64,000 nucleotides of DNA from Bradyrhizobium ivorense (GTDB lineage: Bacteria; Pseudomonadota; Alphaproteobacteria; Rhizobiales; Xanthobacteraceae). This document shows, piece by piece, positions 39,575-47,221 of this stretch. The notes under the pieces were generated by a model. That model ran no database searches. It was not told where the DNA came from and saw only the letters and a program-made list of their open reading frames with translations. The DNA lies in assembly GCF_900696085.1 (NCBI RefSeq), contig NZ_CAADFC020000007.1, positions 62,001-126,000 of the forward strand, in the 5' to 3' direction. Position 1 is the first letter of the stretch. The number at the start of each line of letters is the position of its first letter. The translations under genes and the position numbers were made by a program.

Positions 39575-40012
39575 ATGCGCATGGTGGCAATCAGGACGAT
39601 CTTGGTGGCGGCTGCGCTCGGCGCTGTGATTCCCGCCGCGCACGCCGAGGTGCGCATCCTCGCAAGCCCGGGCGGACAGGTCGGCCCGTTCATCGACCTG
39701 TTCGAGAAGGTGCGCGAGTCCGGCGAGCGCGTGGTGATCGACGGCCCGTGCCTGTCGGCCTGCACGCTGGTGCTCTCGATGGTGCCGAACGATCGCATCT
39801 GCGTGACGCGCCGCGCGGTACTCGGCTTCCACGCCGCGCGCTCGATCGACCGGCGTGGCCGCATCTACGCCGAGCCGGAAGCCTCGGTGGCCGTGCTGCA
39901 AGCCTATCCGGCACCGGTGCGCGGCTGGATCGTCCGCCGCGGCGGCCTGACCTCGCGCCTGCTGCTGCTGCGCGGCCGCGAGCTCGCGGCGATCTATCCA
40001 AGATGCAGGTGA
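39575..40012 (+). CDS. Exported ClpP-like fold protein (COG3904 type)
   Basis: Protein of 145 residues with a signal peptide (TILVAAALGAVIPAAHA). The mature part has the crotonase/ClpP order: a strand and oxyanion-type loop (ILASPGGQVGPFIDLF), then the putative nucleophile Ser in PCLSACTLVLSM (near residue 61), then His in VLGFHAAR 24 residues later (near 85). This matches periplasmic ClpP-like proteins known from Rhizobiales. The C-terminal third is short, so activity is uncertain. It follows cobT by 64 bp but no functional link is evident. Confidence 0.65.
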   Translation: MRMVAIRTILVAAALGAVIPAAHAEVRILASPGGQVGPFIDLFEKVRESGERVVIDGPCLSACTLVLSMVPNDRICVTRRAVLGFHAARSIDRRGRIYAEPEASVAVLQAYPAPVRGWIVRRGGLTSRLLLLRGRELAAIYPRCR

Positions 40013-40030
40013 GGCCCGCTTGACAGTGTC

Positions 40031-40222
40031 GTAGCCCGGATGGAGCGCAGCGCAATCCGGGAATTTCCCGCGCGGATCGGTGACCCGGATTGCGCTTCGC
40101 TTCATCCGGGCTACGAAGCGGTTATGAATCGGCCACCTGCCGGGCCGTCGATCCTTCGAGGGCCGTTGAAGAAGCGGCCACCTCCAGCGACAACGGCACG
40201 GCCGTTACGCGGGGATGACGGT
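40031..40222. repeat. GTAGCCCGGATGGAGCGC repeat followed by degenerate GTCATCC-class repeat
   Basis: 40031-40114 has exact arms GTAGCCCGGATGGAGCGCAG and its near complement ending CATCCGGGCTAC. 40137-40222 resembles a decayed TCATCCTTCGAGG / GCGGGGATGACGG element. No gene lies in the 229-bp gap. Confidence 0.75.
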
Positions 40223-40241
40223 CCGACAAGGGTACCGGGCC

Positions 40242-40652
40242 CTACATCTCCTGCGGACAGTTCACCATCCAGGGGATGCCGAACTGATCGACGCACATGC
40301 CAAAGCCCTTGGAGAAGAAGGTCTTGCCGAACGGCAGGGTGACGGTGCCGCCTTCGGACAGCGCCTTGAAGCGGCGCTCGGCATCAGCGGGATCCTCGAC
40401 CTGCAGCGCCACGGAGAAACCTTGCGGCTTCTGGAAGTGGCCGGGAGGGGCGTCGGAGGCCATGATGATCTCGCCGTCGATCGTGATCTTGGCGTGCATG
40501 ATCTTGTTTTGCCAGCCGGGCGGGGTCTGCATCTCGGCATTGCCCTCGCCGTAGGGGAAGGTCAGTTCGATCTTCGCGCCGAGCACCTTTTGATAGAACT
40601 TCAGCGCGGCGTCGCAATTGCCGTCGAAGGAGAGATAGGGGTTGACCTGCAT
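40242..40652 (-). CDS. VOC family protein, PhnB-like
   Basis: Glyoxalase/bleomycin-resistance fold protein of 136 residues of the PhnB/3-demethylubiquinone methyltransferase-like branch: VNPYLSFDGNCDAALKFYQKVLGA (3-26), KIMHAKITIDGEIIMASDAPP, and the C-terminal FGMCVDQFGIPWMVNC. Metal ligand positions are His in MHAKI and Glu/Asp residues. It ends the likely operon DoxX - SRPBCC - VOC, 79 bp after the SRPBCC gene; no separate ECF-type promoter was found for it. Confidence 0.9.
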   Translation of the reverse strand: MQVNPYLSFDGNCDAALKFYQKVLGAKIELTFPYGEGNAEMQTPPGWQNKIMHAKITIDGEIIMASDAPPGHFQKPQGFSVALQVEDPADAERRFKALSEGGTVTLPFGKTFFSKGFGMCVDQFGIPWMVNCPQEM

Positions 40653-40731
40653 CGCGTGCTCCTTGGGTACCAGACTTTTGTTTGACGCGTCTTCCTGATG
40701 CGAACCGGTGTCCGCTTCGCGCGAAAACGCC

Positions 40732-41268
40732 CTACTTTTCAGTCAGCTTCTTCAGGTTGGCAAGGCCGACTTCAAAATCCCTGCCGATCATGTGATCCAG
40801 GTTCATGAACACCTGCATCACTTTCGACATGAAGACGGCCGGACCATACATGGTCCATGTGACGTTGGTCGCATCGCCCTGCGGCAGCATTGTGAACTCG
40901 GCGGTGTTGTGGCCCTCGAACGGCTTGAAGAAATCGAGCTTGATCACGATCTTCGACGGCGTCTCGGCCTGCAGGATCTCCATCCGGCCGGCGCCGACGT
41001 TCTTGTTGCCGTCCCAGGCATAGACCGCGCCCTGCCCGCTTTGCGGGCCCTGATAGGTCCGCTTCAGCGCGGGATCCCGGTTCTCGTAAGGCGACCACGC
41101 CACCCACTGATGGAAGTCGTTGATCAGCGGAAAGATCCGATCGGCCGGCGCCTTGATGCTGGCGGCGCGCGTGACCCGGAACGTGCTCGGCTTGGTCGCG
41201 GCGAGGATGAGAACGACCGCAATCGCGATCGCGAGGATGACGGCGATGATGCCAATGATCTCAAGCAT
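40732..41268 (-). CDS. Membrane-anchored SRPBCC (polyketide cyclase-like) protein
   Basis: Protein of 178 residues. One N-terminal hydrophobic helix (IIGIIAVILAIAIAVVLIL, about 4-22) precedes an SRPBCC domain (about 35-178) with RAASIKAPADRIFPLINDFHQW, KNVGAGRMEILQAETPSKIV and a C-terminal helix (MIGRDFEVGLANLKKLTE). The family binds hydrophobic ligands in a deep cavity. Start ATG 41268 has AAGGAAA upstream. It is 33 bp downstream of the DoxX gene. Confidence 0.87.
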   Translation of the reverse strand: MLEIIGIIAVILAIAIAVVLILAATKPSTFRVTRAASIKAPADRIFPLINDFHQWVAWSPYENRDPALKRTYQGPQSGQGAVYAWDGNKNVGAGRMEILQAETPSKIVIKLDFFKPFEGHNTAEFTMLPQGDATNVTWTMYGPAVFMSKVMQVFMNLDHMIGRDFEVGLANLKKLTEK

Positions 41269-41301
41269 GACTGTTTCCTTAAGCAATGGTTGAAGAGGTG
41301 T

Positions 41302-41712
41302 TCAGCGGCGAAACGGAATCAGCGCGCGCAGATTGCCGTCGCGCAGGTAAAGCCCGCCCCACAGCAGCAGGCCGAGATAGAGCCCGAACAGCGTGTGCGT
41401 GAACAGCGGGCTGTCGATCCGCACATGGGATGCGATCGCGCCGCCGAGATAGCCGGTGAGCAGGATCGCGCCGAGGATCGAGGTCGGCGGCACCGAATAC
41501 AGCAGCGTGCAGACGATGGTGATGATGCCGAGGCTGCGCGCCAGGGTGTCGCTCGCGCCGTAGCCCATCTTGTCCATGGTCTCGGTGACGATTGGCAACG
41601 GGATCAGCTTCATCGCGCCGTCGAACAGCAGAAACAGGATGACGAGGCCGCTCATGACGCGGCCGGTGATGCGGGCAGGCTTGGGAAGTTCGGGCTCGAT
41701 GATCAGCGACAT
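41302..41712 (-). CDS. DoxX family membrane protein
   Basis: Four-helix membrane protein of 136 residues (RVMSGLVILFLLFDGAMKLI, LGIITIVCTLLYSVPPTSIL, AILLTGYLGGAIASHV, LFGLYLGLLLWGGLYL). This is the DoxX-like pattern with a conserved GGAIASHVR near residue 95. Start ATG 41712 has GGAG upstream; a longer frame to 41778 would begin inside the promoter motif at 41751-41777 and is unlikely. First gene of an operon with SRPBCC and VOC genes. Confidence 0.88.
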   Translation of the reverse strand: MSLIIEPELPKPARITGRVMSGLVILFLLFDGAMKLIPLPIVTETMDKMGYGASDTLARSLGIITIVCTLLYSVPPTSILGAILLTGYLGGAIASHVRIDSPLFTHTLFGLYLGLLLWGGLYLRDGNLRALIPFRR

Positions 41713-41750
41713 GACAGGCTCCGCAAGGGTTGAGGATGTTCTGCCACCAT

Positions 41751-41777
41751 GACGAACGGGCGAGTACGGGACCGACA
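41751..41777 (-). promoter_or_regulatory. ECF42-type promoter for DoxX-SRPBCC-VOC operon
   Basis: Minus strand: TGTCGG (41777-41772), 17 bp, CGTC (41754-41751) then ATGG. The predicted leader to ATG 41712 is about 33 nt. Confidence 0.7.
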
Positions 41778-41870
41778 ATGACGACGAAGATTTTTCGGGA
41801 GCGCGATGAGACCGGCGGTGGCGGCAGGATTGCGAGAGCGACGCATGCGTCGGTCAACGCGCCCGGGGCG

Positions 41871-42077
41871 TACCCCTCTCCCCAACCCTCCCCCGCAAGG
41901 GGGGAGGGAGCCTGACCAGCGTGCTCACCTCACTTGATCGGATCTAAGGGAAGTTCGCACGACACCCCACTGGATTGATCTGTGATAGGCGCGCGATATT
42001 CCCGCCCTCGTGTGAGAGAGCCACCGGCGGCAGGGCTCCCTCCCCCCTTGCGGGGGAGGGTTGGGGAGAGGGGTATC
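41871..42077. repeat. Inverted pair of CCCTCTCCC-class repeats
   Basis: CCTCCCCCGCAAGGGGGGAG (from about 41871-41914) and CCCCCTTGCGGGGGAGGGTT (about 42029-42077) lie in opposite orientation around a 110-bp centre. The remainder of the gap down to 42126 holds no gene. Confidence 0.75.
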
Positions 42078-42126
42078 ACACGGGAAGTTTCTCGACCTGC
42101 ACCCGAACAGCAACGGCGCCGCGCTG

Positions 42127-43398
42127 CTACTTCGCCTTCGCCTTACTCGGCTGGCTGTCGCGCATCAGGCGGTCGATATGCATGCGGATGTGGGCGGCTT
42201 CGGCGGTGGTGTTGGCGAGCGCAATCGCACGGTCGAAGGCGACGCGGGCTTCCTCGTTGCGGCCGAGCTGCATCAGGAAGGCGCCGCGCACGCCGAAGTA
42301 ATGGAAGTAGTTGGAGAGCCGCGGCGCCAACGGCTCGATCATCTCGAGCGCGGCTTCGGCGCCCCGCACCTTGGAGACCGCGACCGCGCGGTTGAGCGTC
42401 ACCACCGGCGACGGCTGCATGATCTCGAGCGCGCCATAGAGCAGATCGATCTGCGCCCAGTCGGTATCCTCGGGCTTCTCGGCGCGGGCGTGCAGGGCCG
42501 CGATCGCGGACTGCACCTGGTAGGGCCCGCTCCTGCGGTGACGCATCGCCTTGTCGATCAGCGCCAGCCCCTCGGCGATCAGCTTCTGATTCCACAGGCT
42601 GCGGTCCTGATCCTCGAGCAGGATCACCTGGCCGTCGGCGTCGAAGCGCGCGGCGGCGCGGGCGTGCTGCAGCAACAGCAGCGCGGTCAGCCCCATGATC
42701 TCCGGCTCGCTCTGGAACAGCCGCAGCAGCAGGCGCGCGAGGCGGATCGCCTCCTCGCACAGCGGGCTGCGGATTTCCGCGGTGTCGCCGCTCGCCGAAT
42801 AGCCCTCGTTGAAGATCAGGTAGATCATCGCGGCGACCGAGACCAACCGCTCGCTGCGCTCGACCGCGCCCGGGGTCTCGAACGGCACCTTGGCATCGGC
42901 GACGCGCGTCTTGGCCCGCGTGATGCGCTGCTCCATCGCGGCCTCCGAGACCAGGAAGGCGCGCGCGATCTGCTTCACCGAGAGGCCGGAGACGATGCGC
43001 AGCGCGAGCGCGATCTGCTGCGTCGCCGGCAGGTCCTTGTGGCAGCATATAAACAGCAGCCGCAGGATGTCGTCGCGGTAGTGCGAGCCGTCGAGCCGCT
43101 CGGCGATCTCATCCTCGGCGTCGTCGATGTCGGAGATTGCCTGGTCGTCGTCGGGCAACGGTTCCTGCTTTTTGGTGCGCCTGATGTCGTCGATCGCGAC
43201 GTTGCGGCCGACCATGATCAGCCACGCCGCGGGATCGCGCGGCGGCCCGTTCTGCGGCCAGCTCTTCAGCGCCCGCAGGCAGGCGTTCTGAAAGGCCTCC
43301 TCTGCGGTGTCGAGGTTGCGGAAATAGCGCAGCAGCGCACCGACCGCCTGGGGACGCGCGGAGGTCAACGCGGCATCGATCCAGGCGGTGTCGGTCAT
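42127..43398 (-). CDS. ECF42-type RNA polymerase sigma factor with C-terminal helical (TPR-like) extension
   Basis: Sigma factor of 423 residues. Region 2 (about 10-85) includes YFRNLDTAEEAFQNACLRAL and PAAWLIMVGRNVAIDDIRR. Region 4 (about 110-175) includes LPATQQIALALRIVSGLSVKQIARAF. A C-terminal extension of about 240 helical residues follows (MIYLIFNEGYSASG, LLYGALEIMQPSPVVTLNRAVAV), the hallmark of the ECF42 group, where it replaces an anti-sigma factor in control. The start overlaps the upstream DGPF gene stop (ATGA). Seven copies of a TGTCG-N17-CGT motif around it indicate its regulon, including its own operon. Confidence 0.9.
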   Translation of the reverse strand: MTDTAWIDAALTSARPQAVGALLRYFRNLDTAEEAFQNACLRALKSWPQNGPPRDPAAWLIMVGRNVAIDDIRRTKKQEPLPDDDQAISDIDDAEDEIAERLDGSHYRDDILRLLFICCHKDLPATQQIALALRIVSGLSVKQIARAFLVSEAAMEQRITRAKTRVADAKVPFETPGAVERSERLVSVAAMIYLIFNEGYSASGDTAEIRSPLCEEAIRLARLLLRLFQSEPEIMGLTALLLLQHARAAARFDADGQVILLEDQDRSLWNQKLIAEGLALIDKAMRHRRSGPYQVQSAIAALHARAEKPEDTDWAQIDLLYGALEIMQPSPVVTLNRAVAVSKVRGAEAALEMIEPLAPRLSNYFHYFGVRGAFLMQLGRNEEARVAFDRAIALANTTAEAAHIRMHIDRLMRDSQPSKAKAK

Positions 43399-43763
43399 TG
43401 TTCTACACTCCCGGGCCGGAACACGCCGACCGGGCGGATCTCATAGGTGCCGCCGGGGTTGGCCTTGCCGAGGTCACGCGCGACGTCGAGCGCCTCGTCG
43501 AGGTTCTTGCAGTCGACGACGTAGAAGCCGAGCAGCTGTTCCTTGGTCTCCGCAAACGGGCCGTCCAGCACCAGCGGCGGGTCGTCCTTGCGCAGCGTGG
43601 TCGCCGCCGTGGTCGGCAACAGCCGCGCCACCGGGCCGAGCCGGCCCTGCTTGGCGAGCTTTTCCTGCACCACGGACAATTTCTGCATGACTTCAGTGTC
43701 GTGTTCCTTGCTCCAGGAACCGACCATGTCTTCGTCATGATAGCAGAGGATGGCGTACAGCAT
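43395..43763 (-). CDS. DGPF/YciI protein, partner of the ECF42 sigma factor
   Basis: Protein of 122 residues with the canonical opening MLYAILCYHDEDMVG and the DGPF motif (PLVLDGPFAETKEQLLGFYVV, about 62-82). The stop overlaps the sigma-factor start by 4 bp. I choose ATG 43763 because it gives the standard N-terminus and leaves a short leader (about 20 nt) after the promoter at 43791-43818; ATG 43784 would fall at or before the transcription start. DGPF proteins are the conserved neighbours of ECF42 sigma factors; the biochemical role is unknown. Confidence 0.88.
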   Translation of the reverse strand: MLYAILCYHDEDMVGSWSKEHDTEVMQKLSVVQEKLAKQGRLGPVARLLPTTAATTLRKDDPPLVLDGPFAETKEQLLGFYVVDCKNLDEALDVARDLGKANPGGTYEIRPVGVFRPGSVEQ

Positions 43764-43790
43764 CGAGAAGGCATCTCCGTTCATTTCCAA

Positions 43791-43818
43791 GAACGAACGA
43801 TTATGCCCGCCACCGACA
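43791..43818 (-). promoter_or_regulatory. ECF42-type autoregulatory promoter for DGPF-sigma operon
   Basis: Minus strand: TGTCGG (43818-43813), 17 bp, CGTTC (43795-43791) then TTGG. The -10 differs by one base (T for C) from the other six sites. Confidence 0.6.
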
Positions 43819-43945
43819 GGGGTCCAAAGAAATTTGGGGACGGCGAACCGGCACCGTTCCGCGTGATAAACGAACGTCAGCGCGATCCACAAACCTTCAT
43901 GCGACGCCGCGTTGCAGCGGTGCCGGCCGCAGCTTGCGGTCGTGG

Positions 43946-44272
43946 TCACCAATAGACGCCGTAGCGGGCGGCGATGCGGCGCGCCTTGGCCTCGTCGCTC
44001 TCCCGGCGGCGCGCGTAGCTCCTCTTCGCGGGCTTTGCGGCCTGCTGCTTCGGCTGCTCGGCCGATGCGGCCTGCGGCTGGACTTGTGGCGCTTGGACCT
44101 GCGGCGCTTCGACCTGCTGCGCCTGAACCGCTTGTGGATTGGCAGCCGGCGCGGTCTCGGCCGCCGGCGCGGGCGTGTCATGGGCCGCGAGCACGAGGCT
44201 GCGGCTCTGGCCGGCCTCGGCGGTGACGACAGAGGCGAGGACGAAAGCCGACATCAGGACCAGTTTGCGCAT
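43946..44272 (-). CDS. Small exported Gln/Pro/Ala-rich protein, unknown function
   Basis: Protein of 108 residues with a signal peptide (LVLMSAFVLASVVTAEA). The central part is built from short Gln-Val-Pro-Ala repeats (VQAQQVEAPQVQAPQVQPQ, about 49-67), and the end is basic (RSYARRRESDEAKARRIAAR) and closes with GVYW. No family recognised; the composition suggests an envelope-exposed disordered linker. Divergent from the 2-hydroxyacid dehydrogenase gene. Confidence 0.65.
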   Translation of the reverse strand: MRKLVLMSAFVLASVVTAEAGQSRSLVLAAHDTPAPAAETAPAANPQAVQAQQVEAPQVQAPQVQPQAASAEQPKQQAAKPAKRSYARRRESDEAKARRIAARYGVYW

Positions 44273-44326
44273 GGAAGTTCTCCCCTGTTGATGGCAGGAG
44301 TTTTACGGGGCCGTCGATAGCCGCTC

Positions 44327-44342
44327 TGTGACATCAGTCACA
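44327..44342. promoter_or_regulatory. TGTGA-N6-TCACA palindrome (CRP/FNR-family-like operator)
   Basis: Perfect TGTGA-CATCAG-TCACA, matching the Escherichia coli Crp consensus halves. It lies 20 bp upstream of the 2-hydroxyacid dehydrogenase start and 54 bp upstream of the divergent exported protein start. Confidence 0.5.
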
Positions 44343-44362
44343 CAAACCTCGGAGGTATCTGG

Positions 44363-45328
44363 ATGGGTAAGGGCGCGCTGGCGCTGCTGGTCAACGGCGG
44401 CACCGAAAACTGGTCGTCGTCGCGCTGGAAAAAGCGGTTCGACACGGTCTGTCCCGACCGCTCCGTGGTGCTGCTGCCGGACGAAGCGCTTGATCCGGAC
44501 GAAGTCCACTATGCGGCGGTGTGGAAACCAAAGCCGGGCGAACTCGCCGCGTTCAAAAATCTGCGGGTCATCTTCAATCTCGGCGCCGGCGTCGACGCGC
44601 TGATGGCCGACCGCTCGCTGCCCGACGTGCCCTTGGTGCGGGTCGCGGTCGGCGATCTCACCGACCGCATGACCGAATATGTCGTGCTGCATGTGCTGAT
44701 GCATCACCGCCAGGAGCTCTATCTGCGGGAGTCGCAGCGGGAGAAGCGCTGGGCGCCGAAATATCAGTGGGCGGCGGGCGCGATCACCGTCGGCATCATG
44801 GGGCTCGGCACCCTGGGCGCCGCCTCGGCGCGCGCGCTGCGGGCGCTCGGCTTCCGCGTTGTCGGCTGGAGCCGCAGCGCAAAAGCGATCGACGGCATCG
44901 CCTGCTTCCATGGCGCTGACGGGCTCGATCAATTCCTGCGCCAGAGCAACATTCTGGTTTGCCTGCTGCCGCTGACGCCGGACACGCGGCATGTTCTCAA
45001 CCGCGACGTCTTTATCAGACTGAACCGCGACAGCCCGCTCGGCGCGCCGGTGCTGATCAATGCCGGCCGCGGTGGCCTGCAGAACGAGCCCGACATCCTG
45101 CGCGCGCTCGACGACGGCACGCTGGGCGCCGCCTCGCTCGACGTCTACGAGACCGAGCCGCTGCCCGCGGCGAGCCCGTTCTGGAGCCATCCGAAAGTGG
45201 TGCTGACGCCGCACAACGCCGCCGACACCGACGCCGACGAGATCTCGAAATACGTCGCGCAGCAGATCGCCCGCTTCGAGGCCGGCGGCGCGCTGGAGAA
45301 TTTGGTGGATCGGACGCGGGGGTATTGA
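44363..45328 (+). CDS. 2-hydroxyacid dehydrogenase, glyoxylate/hydroxypyruvate reductase A type
   Basis: NAD(P)H-dependent D-2-hydroxyacid dehydrogenase of 321 residues. The cofactor motif GIMGLGTLGAASARALRALG lies near 145-164. The catalytic set is Arg in NAGRGGLQNEPD (near 234), Glu in ASLDVYETEPLP (near 262) and His in VVLTPHNAA (near 280). The order and lengths match GhrA, which reduces glyoxylate and hydroxypyruvate. Start ATG 44363 has GGAGG upstream. Confidence 0.9.
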   Translation: MGKGALALLVNGGTENWSSSRWKKRFDTVCPDRSVVLLPDEALDPDEVHYAAVWKPKPGELAAFKNLRVIFNLGAGVDALMADRSLPDVPLVRVAVGDLTDRMTEYVVLHVLMHHRQELYLRESQREKRWAPKYQWAAGAITVGIMGLGTLGAASARALRALGFRVVGWSRSAKAIDGIACFHGADGLDQFLRQSNILVCLLPLTPDTRHVLNRDVFIRLNRDSPLGAPVLINAGRGGLQNEPDILRALDDGTLGAASLDVYETEPLPAASPFWSHPKVVLTPHNAADTDADEISKYVAQQIARFEAGGALENLVDRTRGY

Positions 45329-45337
45329 CGGCAACCC

Positions 45338-45512
45338 GTAGCCCGGATTCAGCGCAGCGAAATCCGGGGTCTTTGCAGCGGACAGACTGATCCCGGATTG
45401 CGCTTCGCTCCATCCGGGCTACAGCCTTGCGTCATTGCGAGGAGCGAAGCGACGAAGCAATCCATCGCTCCCCACGCGGAAGCATGGATTGCTTCGCTTC
45501 GCTCGCAATGAC
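45338..45512. repeat. Two adjacent palindromic repeats (GTAGCCCGGATT and GTCATTGCGAGGAGC classes)
   Basis: 45338-45422 has arms GTAGCCCGGATTCAGCGCAG and CTTCGCTCCATCCGGGCTAC. 45431-45512 has arms GTCATTGCGAGGAGCGAAGC and GCTTCGCTCGCAATGAC, with an inner AGCAATCCA / TGGATTGCT pair. Confidence 0.8.
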
Positions 45513-45531
45513 TGCTGGAGGGATCGGCGTG

Positions 45532-45957
45532 CTACCCCTTCGCCGGCAGCGCGTGGGCAAAGCTCCAGGAATGGCCGAACGGATCGATGACGCGGCCGTA
45601 GCGGGCGCCCCAGAAGGCATCCCACGGTTCCATGGTCACGGTGGCGCCGGCGTCGGCGGCGCGTTTCACCGCGGCATCGCAATTCTCGACCTCGAGATGC
45701 ATGGTCACCGAGGTGCCCTTGAGCTGGTCCGGCGGGAACACGGCATCGACATGGGTGCCGCGGTGCTCGGGGAAATCATCCATCAGCATGATCCGGGCAC
45801 CATAGGCGTTGATCTCGGCGTGCATCAGCCGCTTGCCGTCCTGCGCCGGCATGCGCAGGACTTCGGTGGCGCCGAGCGCCTTTTTATAGAAATCGACGGC
45901 GGCATTGCCGTCATTGACCACCAGATGCGGGATCACGACCTGCGCGGGCTGGGACAT
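45532..45957 (-). CDS. VOC family protein, PhnB/YdeN-like
   Basis: Glyoxalase-fold protein of 141 residues: PHLVVNDGNAAVDFYKKALGA (8-28), MHAEINAYGARIMLMDDFPE (with the ligand His), and the C-terminal WGARYGRVIDPFGHSWSFA, a well-conserved motif of this branch. Start ATG 45957; longer frame to 46086 would overlap the sigma-type promoter at 46013-46039. Second VOC gene of the putative regulon. Confidence 0.9.
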   Translation of the reverse strand: MSQPAQVVIPHLVVNDGNAAVDFYKKALGATEVLRMPAQDGKRLMHAEINAYGARIMLMDDFPEHRGTHVDAVFPPDQLKGTSVTMHLEVENCDAAVKRAADAGATVTMEPWDAFWGARYGRVIDPFGHSWSFAHALPAKG

Positions 45958-46012
45958 GTTGAGGGCCTTTCCTGACAACAGCGACCGCGGTACGCAGCCG
46001 CCACGGCACGAT

Positions 46013-46039
46013 GACGGATGCGGCTGCCCGCATCCGACA
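46013..46039 (-). promoter_or_regulatory. ECF42-type promoter for VOC gene
   Basis: Minus strand: TGTCGG (46039-46034), 17 bp, CGTC (46016-46013) then ATCG; predicted leader about 50 nt. Confidence 0.7.
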
Positions 46040-46082
46040 TTGTGCTGCAATTTTTTGTCCCGGCGTCCGGTTACCGCGCAGC

Positions 46083-46574
46083 TCACGCCATCGCGGCAAC
46101 CACGTCGGCGAGGCGGTCGTAGGCGGGCTCGACGCCCTTTTCGATGCCGGAATTGAGGTGACCGTCGCGCGCCTCCTTGGTGGGGTGCTCGATGATCGTC
46201 GTCAGCTTGGTCTTGCCGCCCATCTCGGTGAAGATCGACGTCACCTGGTATTCCTCGCTGGTGAAGCCGGGCATGCAGAAGGTTTCGCCGAACACAACGT
46301 ACTCCGGACGCACCACTTCGCGGTAGGTTCCTCTCAACACGTGCTCGATACCGTCGGACGAGCGGAATACGTAGCGATAGGCGCCGCCGACGCGCAAATC
46401 GATCTCGCAGACCGGCATCGTCATCGCGCCGCAGCCGAGCCAGCGGACCACGAATTCCGGTTTTGTCATTGCATCGAACACCAGATGCCGGGGCGCGTCG
46501 AACTCGCGGGTCATCGCGATTTCCAGGTCCGACGGGGTGGTGACCTTCAGCTTCCTATCCACGCGTGCGTCCAC
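46083..46574 (-). CDS. SRPBCC/AHSA1 domain protein
   Basis: Activator of Hsp90 ATPase homologue-like protein of 163 residues: REFDAPRHLVFDAMTKPEFVVRW (about 23-45), GGAYRYVFRSSDG, and the C-terminal GIEKGVEPAYDRLADVV. It overlaps the upstream ArsR gene by 20 bp, the standard ArsR-AHSA1 arrangement. No TGTCG-N17-CGT site precedes the pair, so it appears to be outside the sigma regulon. Confidence 0.9.
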   Translation of the reverse strand: MDARVDRKLKVTTPSDLEIAMTREFDAPRHLVFDAMTKPEFVVRWLGCGAMTMPVCEIDLRVGGAYRYVFRSSDGIEHVLRGTYREVVRPEYVVFGETFCMPGFTSEEYQVTSIFTEMGGKTKLTTIIEHPTKEARDGHLNSGIEKGVEPAYDRLADVVAAMA

Positions 46575-46971
46575 GTTGCTTCTCCTTGGTTACTCTGACT
46601 TTGGATTTCTTCCGCGGCGAGGCCTTGGCCGTTACCTTGGCCGCCTCCTCCGCCTTCATCTCCTCGAGCAGGCCGTCGAGCCGGTTGAAGCTTTCGTCCC
46701 AGAAGCGGCGGAAATTTCCGAGCCAGCCGTCGACCTCCCTGAACGCGACCGGCGCGATCCGGCACGGCCGCCACTGCGCTTCGCGCCCGCGCGAGATCAG
46801 CCCGGCATGCTCGAGCACCTTCAGATGCTTCGAGATCGCCGGCAGGCTCATGTCGAACGGCTTTGCCAGCTCCATCACCGAGGTCTCGCCGAGCGCGAGC
46901 CGCGCCAGGATCGCGCGCCGGGTCGGATCGGCCAGCGCCGCAAAGGTCGAGCTCAGGGGGTCCGGCTGCAT
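46555..46971 (-). CDS. ArsR family transcriptional regulator
   Basis: Winged-helix repressor of 138 residues: DPTRRAILARLALGETSVMELAKPF (about 15-40), the recognition helix MSLPAISKHLKVLEHAGLI, and a wing with GREAQWRPC. The C-terminal 30 residues are Lys/Arg-rich. No ArsR metal Cys box is seen, so it is of the AHSA1-associated kind. A TATCGGTTAA direct repeat just upstream is its probable operator. Confidence 0.92.
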   Translation of the reverse strand: MQPDPLSSTFAALADPTRRAILARLALGETSVMELAKPFDMSLPAISKHLKVLEHAGLISRGREAQWRPCRIAPVAFREVDGWLGNFRRFWDESFNRLDGLLEEMKAEEAAKVTAKASPRKKSKVRVTKEKQRGRTRG

Positions 46972-46983
46972 CCGTATTTTCCG

Positions 46984-47010
46984 TATCGGTTAAATAACCT
47001 ATCGGTTAAC
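46984..47010. promoter_or_regulatory. Direct repeat TATCGGTTAA, candidate ArsR operator
   Basis: TATCGGTTAA at 46984-46993 and 47000-47009 (16-bp period), with an overlapping GGTTA-AA-TAACC inverted repeat. It starts 13 bp upstream of the arsR start codon in AT-rich sequence. Confidence 0.5.
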
Positions 47011-47069
47011 TACGACCAAATCGCGCGCGCGTCAATGACGGATTTTCGGCGGCGACGGCCGCAAAGCTC

Positions 47070-47216
47070 CCTCTCCCCGTTCTTACGGGGAGAGGGCTGG
47101 GGTGAGGGGCTGCTTCCGCGCATACGGTGAGAGACACACTCGCGGAGACTCCCCCTCACCCGCATCGCATCTCCGATGCGATGCGACCTCTCCCCGCAAG
47201 CGGCGCGAGGTGAAGA
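47070..47216. repeat. CCCTCTCCC-class repeat mosaic
   Basis: CTCCCTCTCCCCGTTCTTAC and CGACCTCTCCCCGCAAGCGG bracket GACTCCCCCTCACCCGCATC. It lies between the arsR promoter and the downstream end of the RibD-like gene; no gene is present. Confidence 0.65.
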
Positions 47217-47221
47217 GGAGC

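Noticed and set aside
40653..40731. ECF42-type promoter for the VOC gene at 40242
   Set aside because: No TGTCG is present; the gene most likely shares the DoxX-SRPBCC transcript.
43764..43952. Longer N-terminus of the DGPF protein (185 codons)
   Set aside because: It would start upstream of the predicted promoter, and the extension has no similarity to family N-termini.
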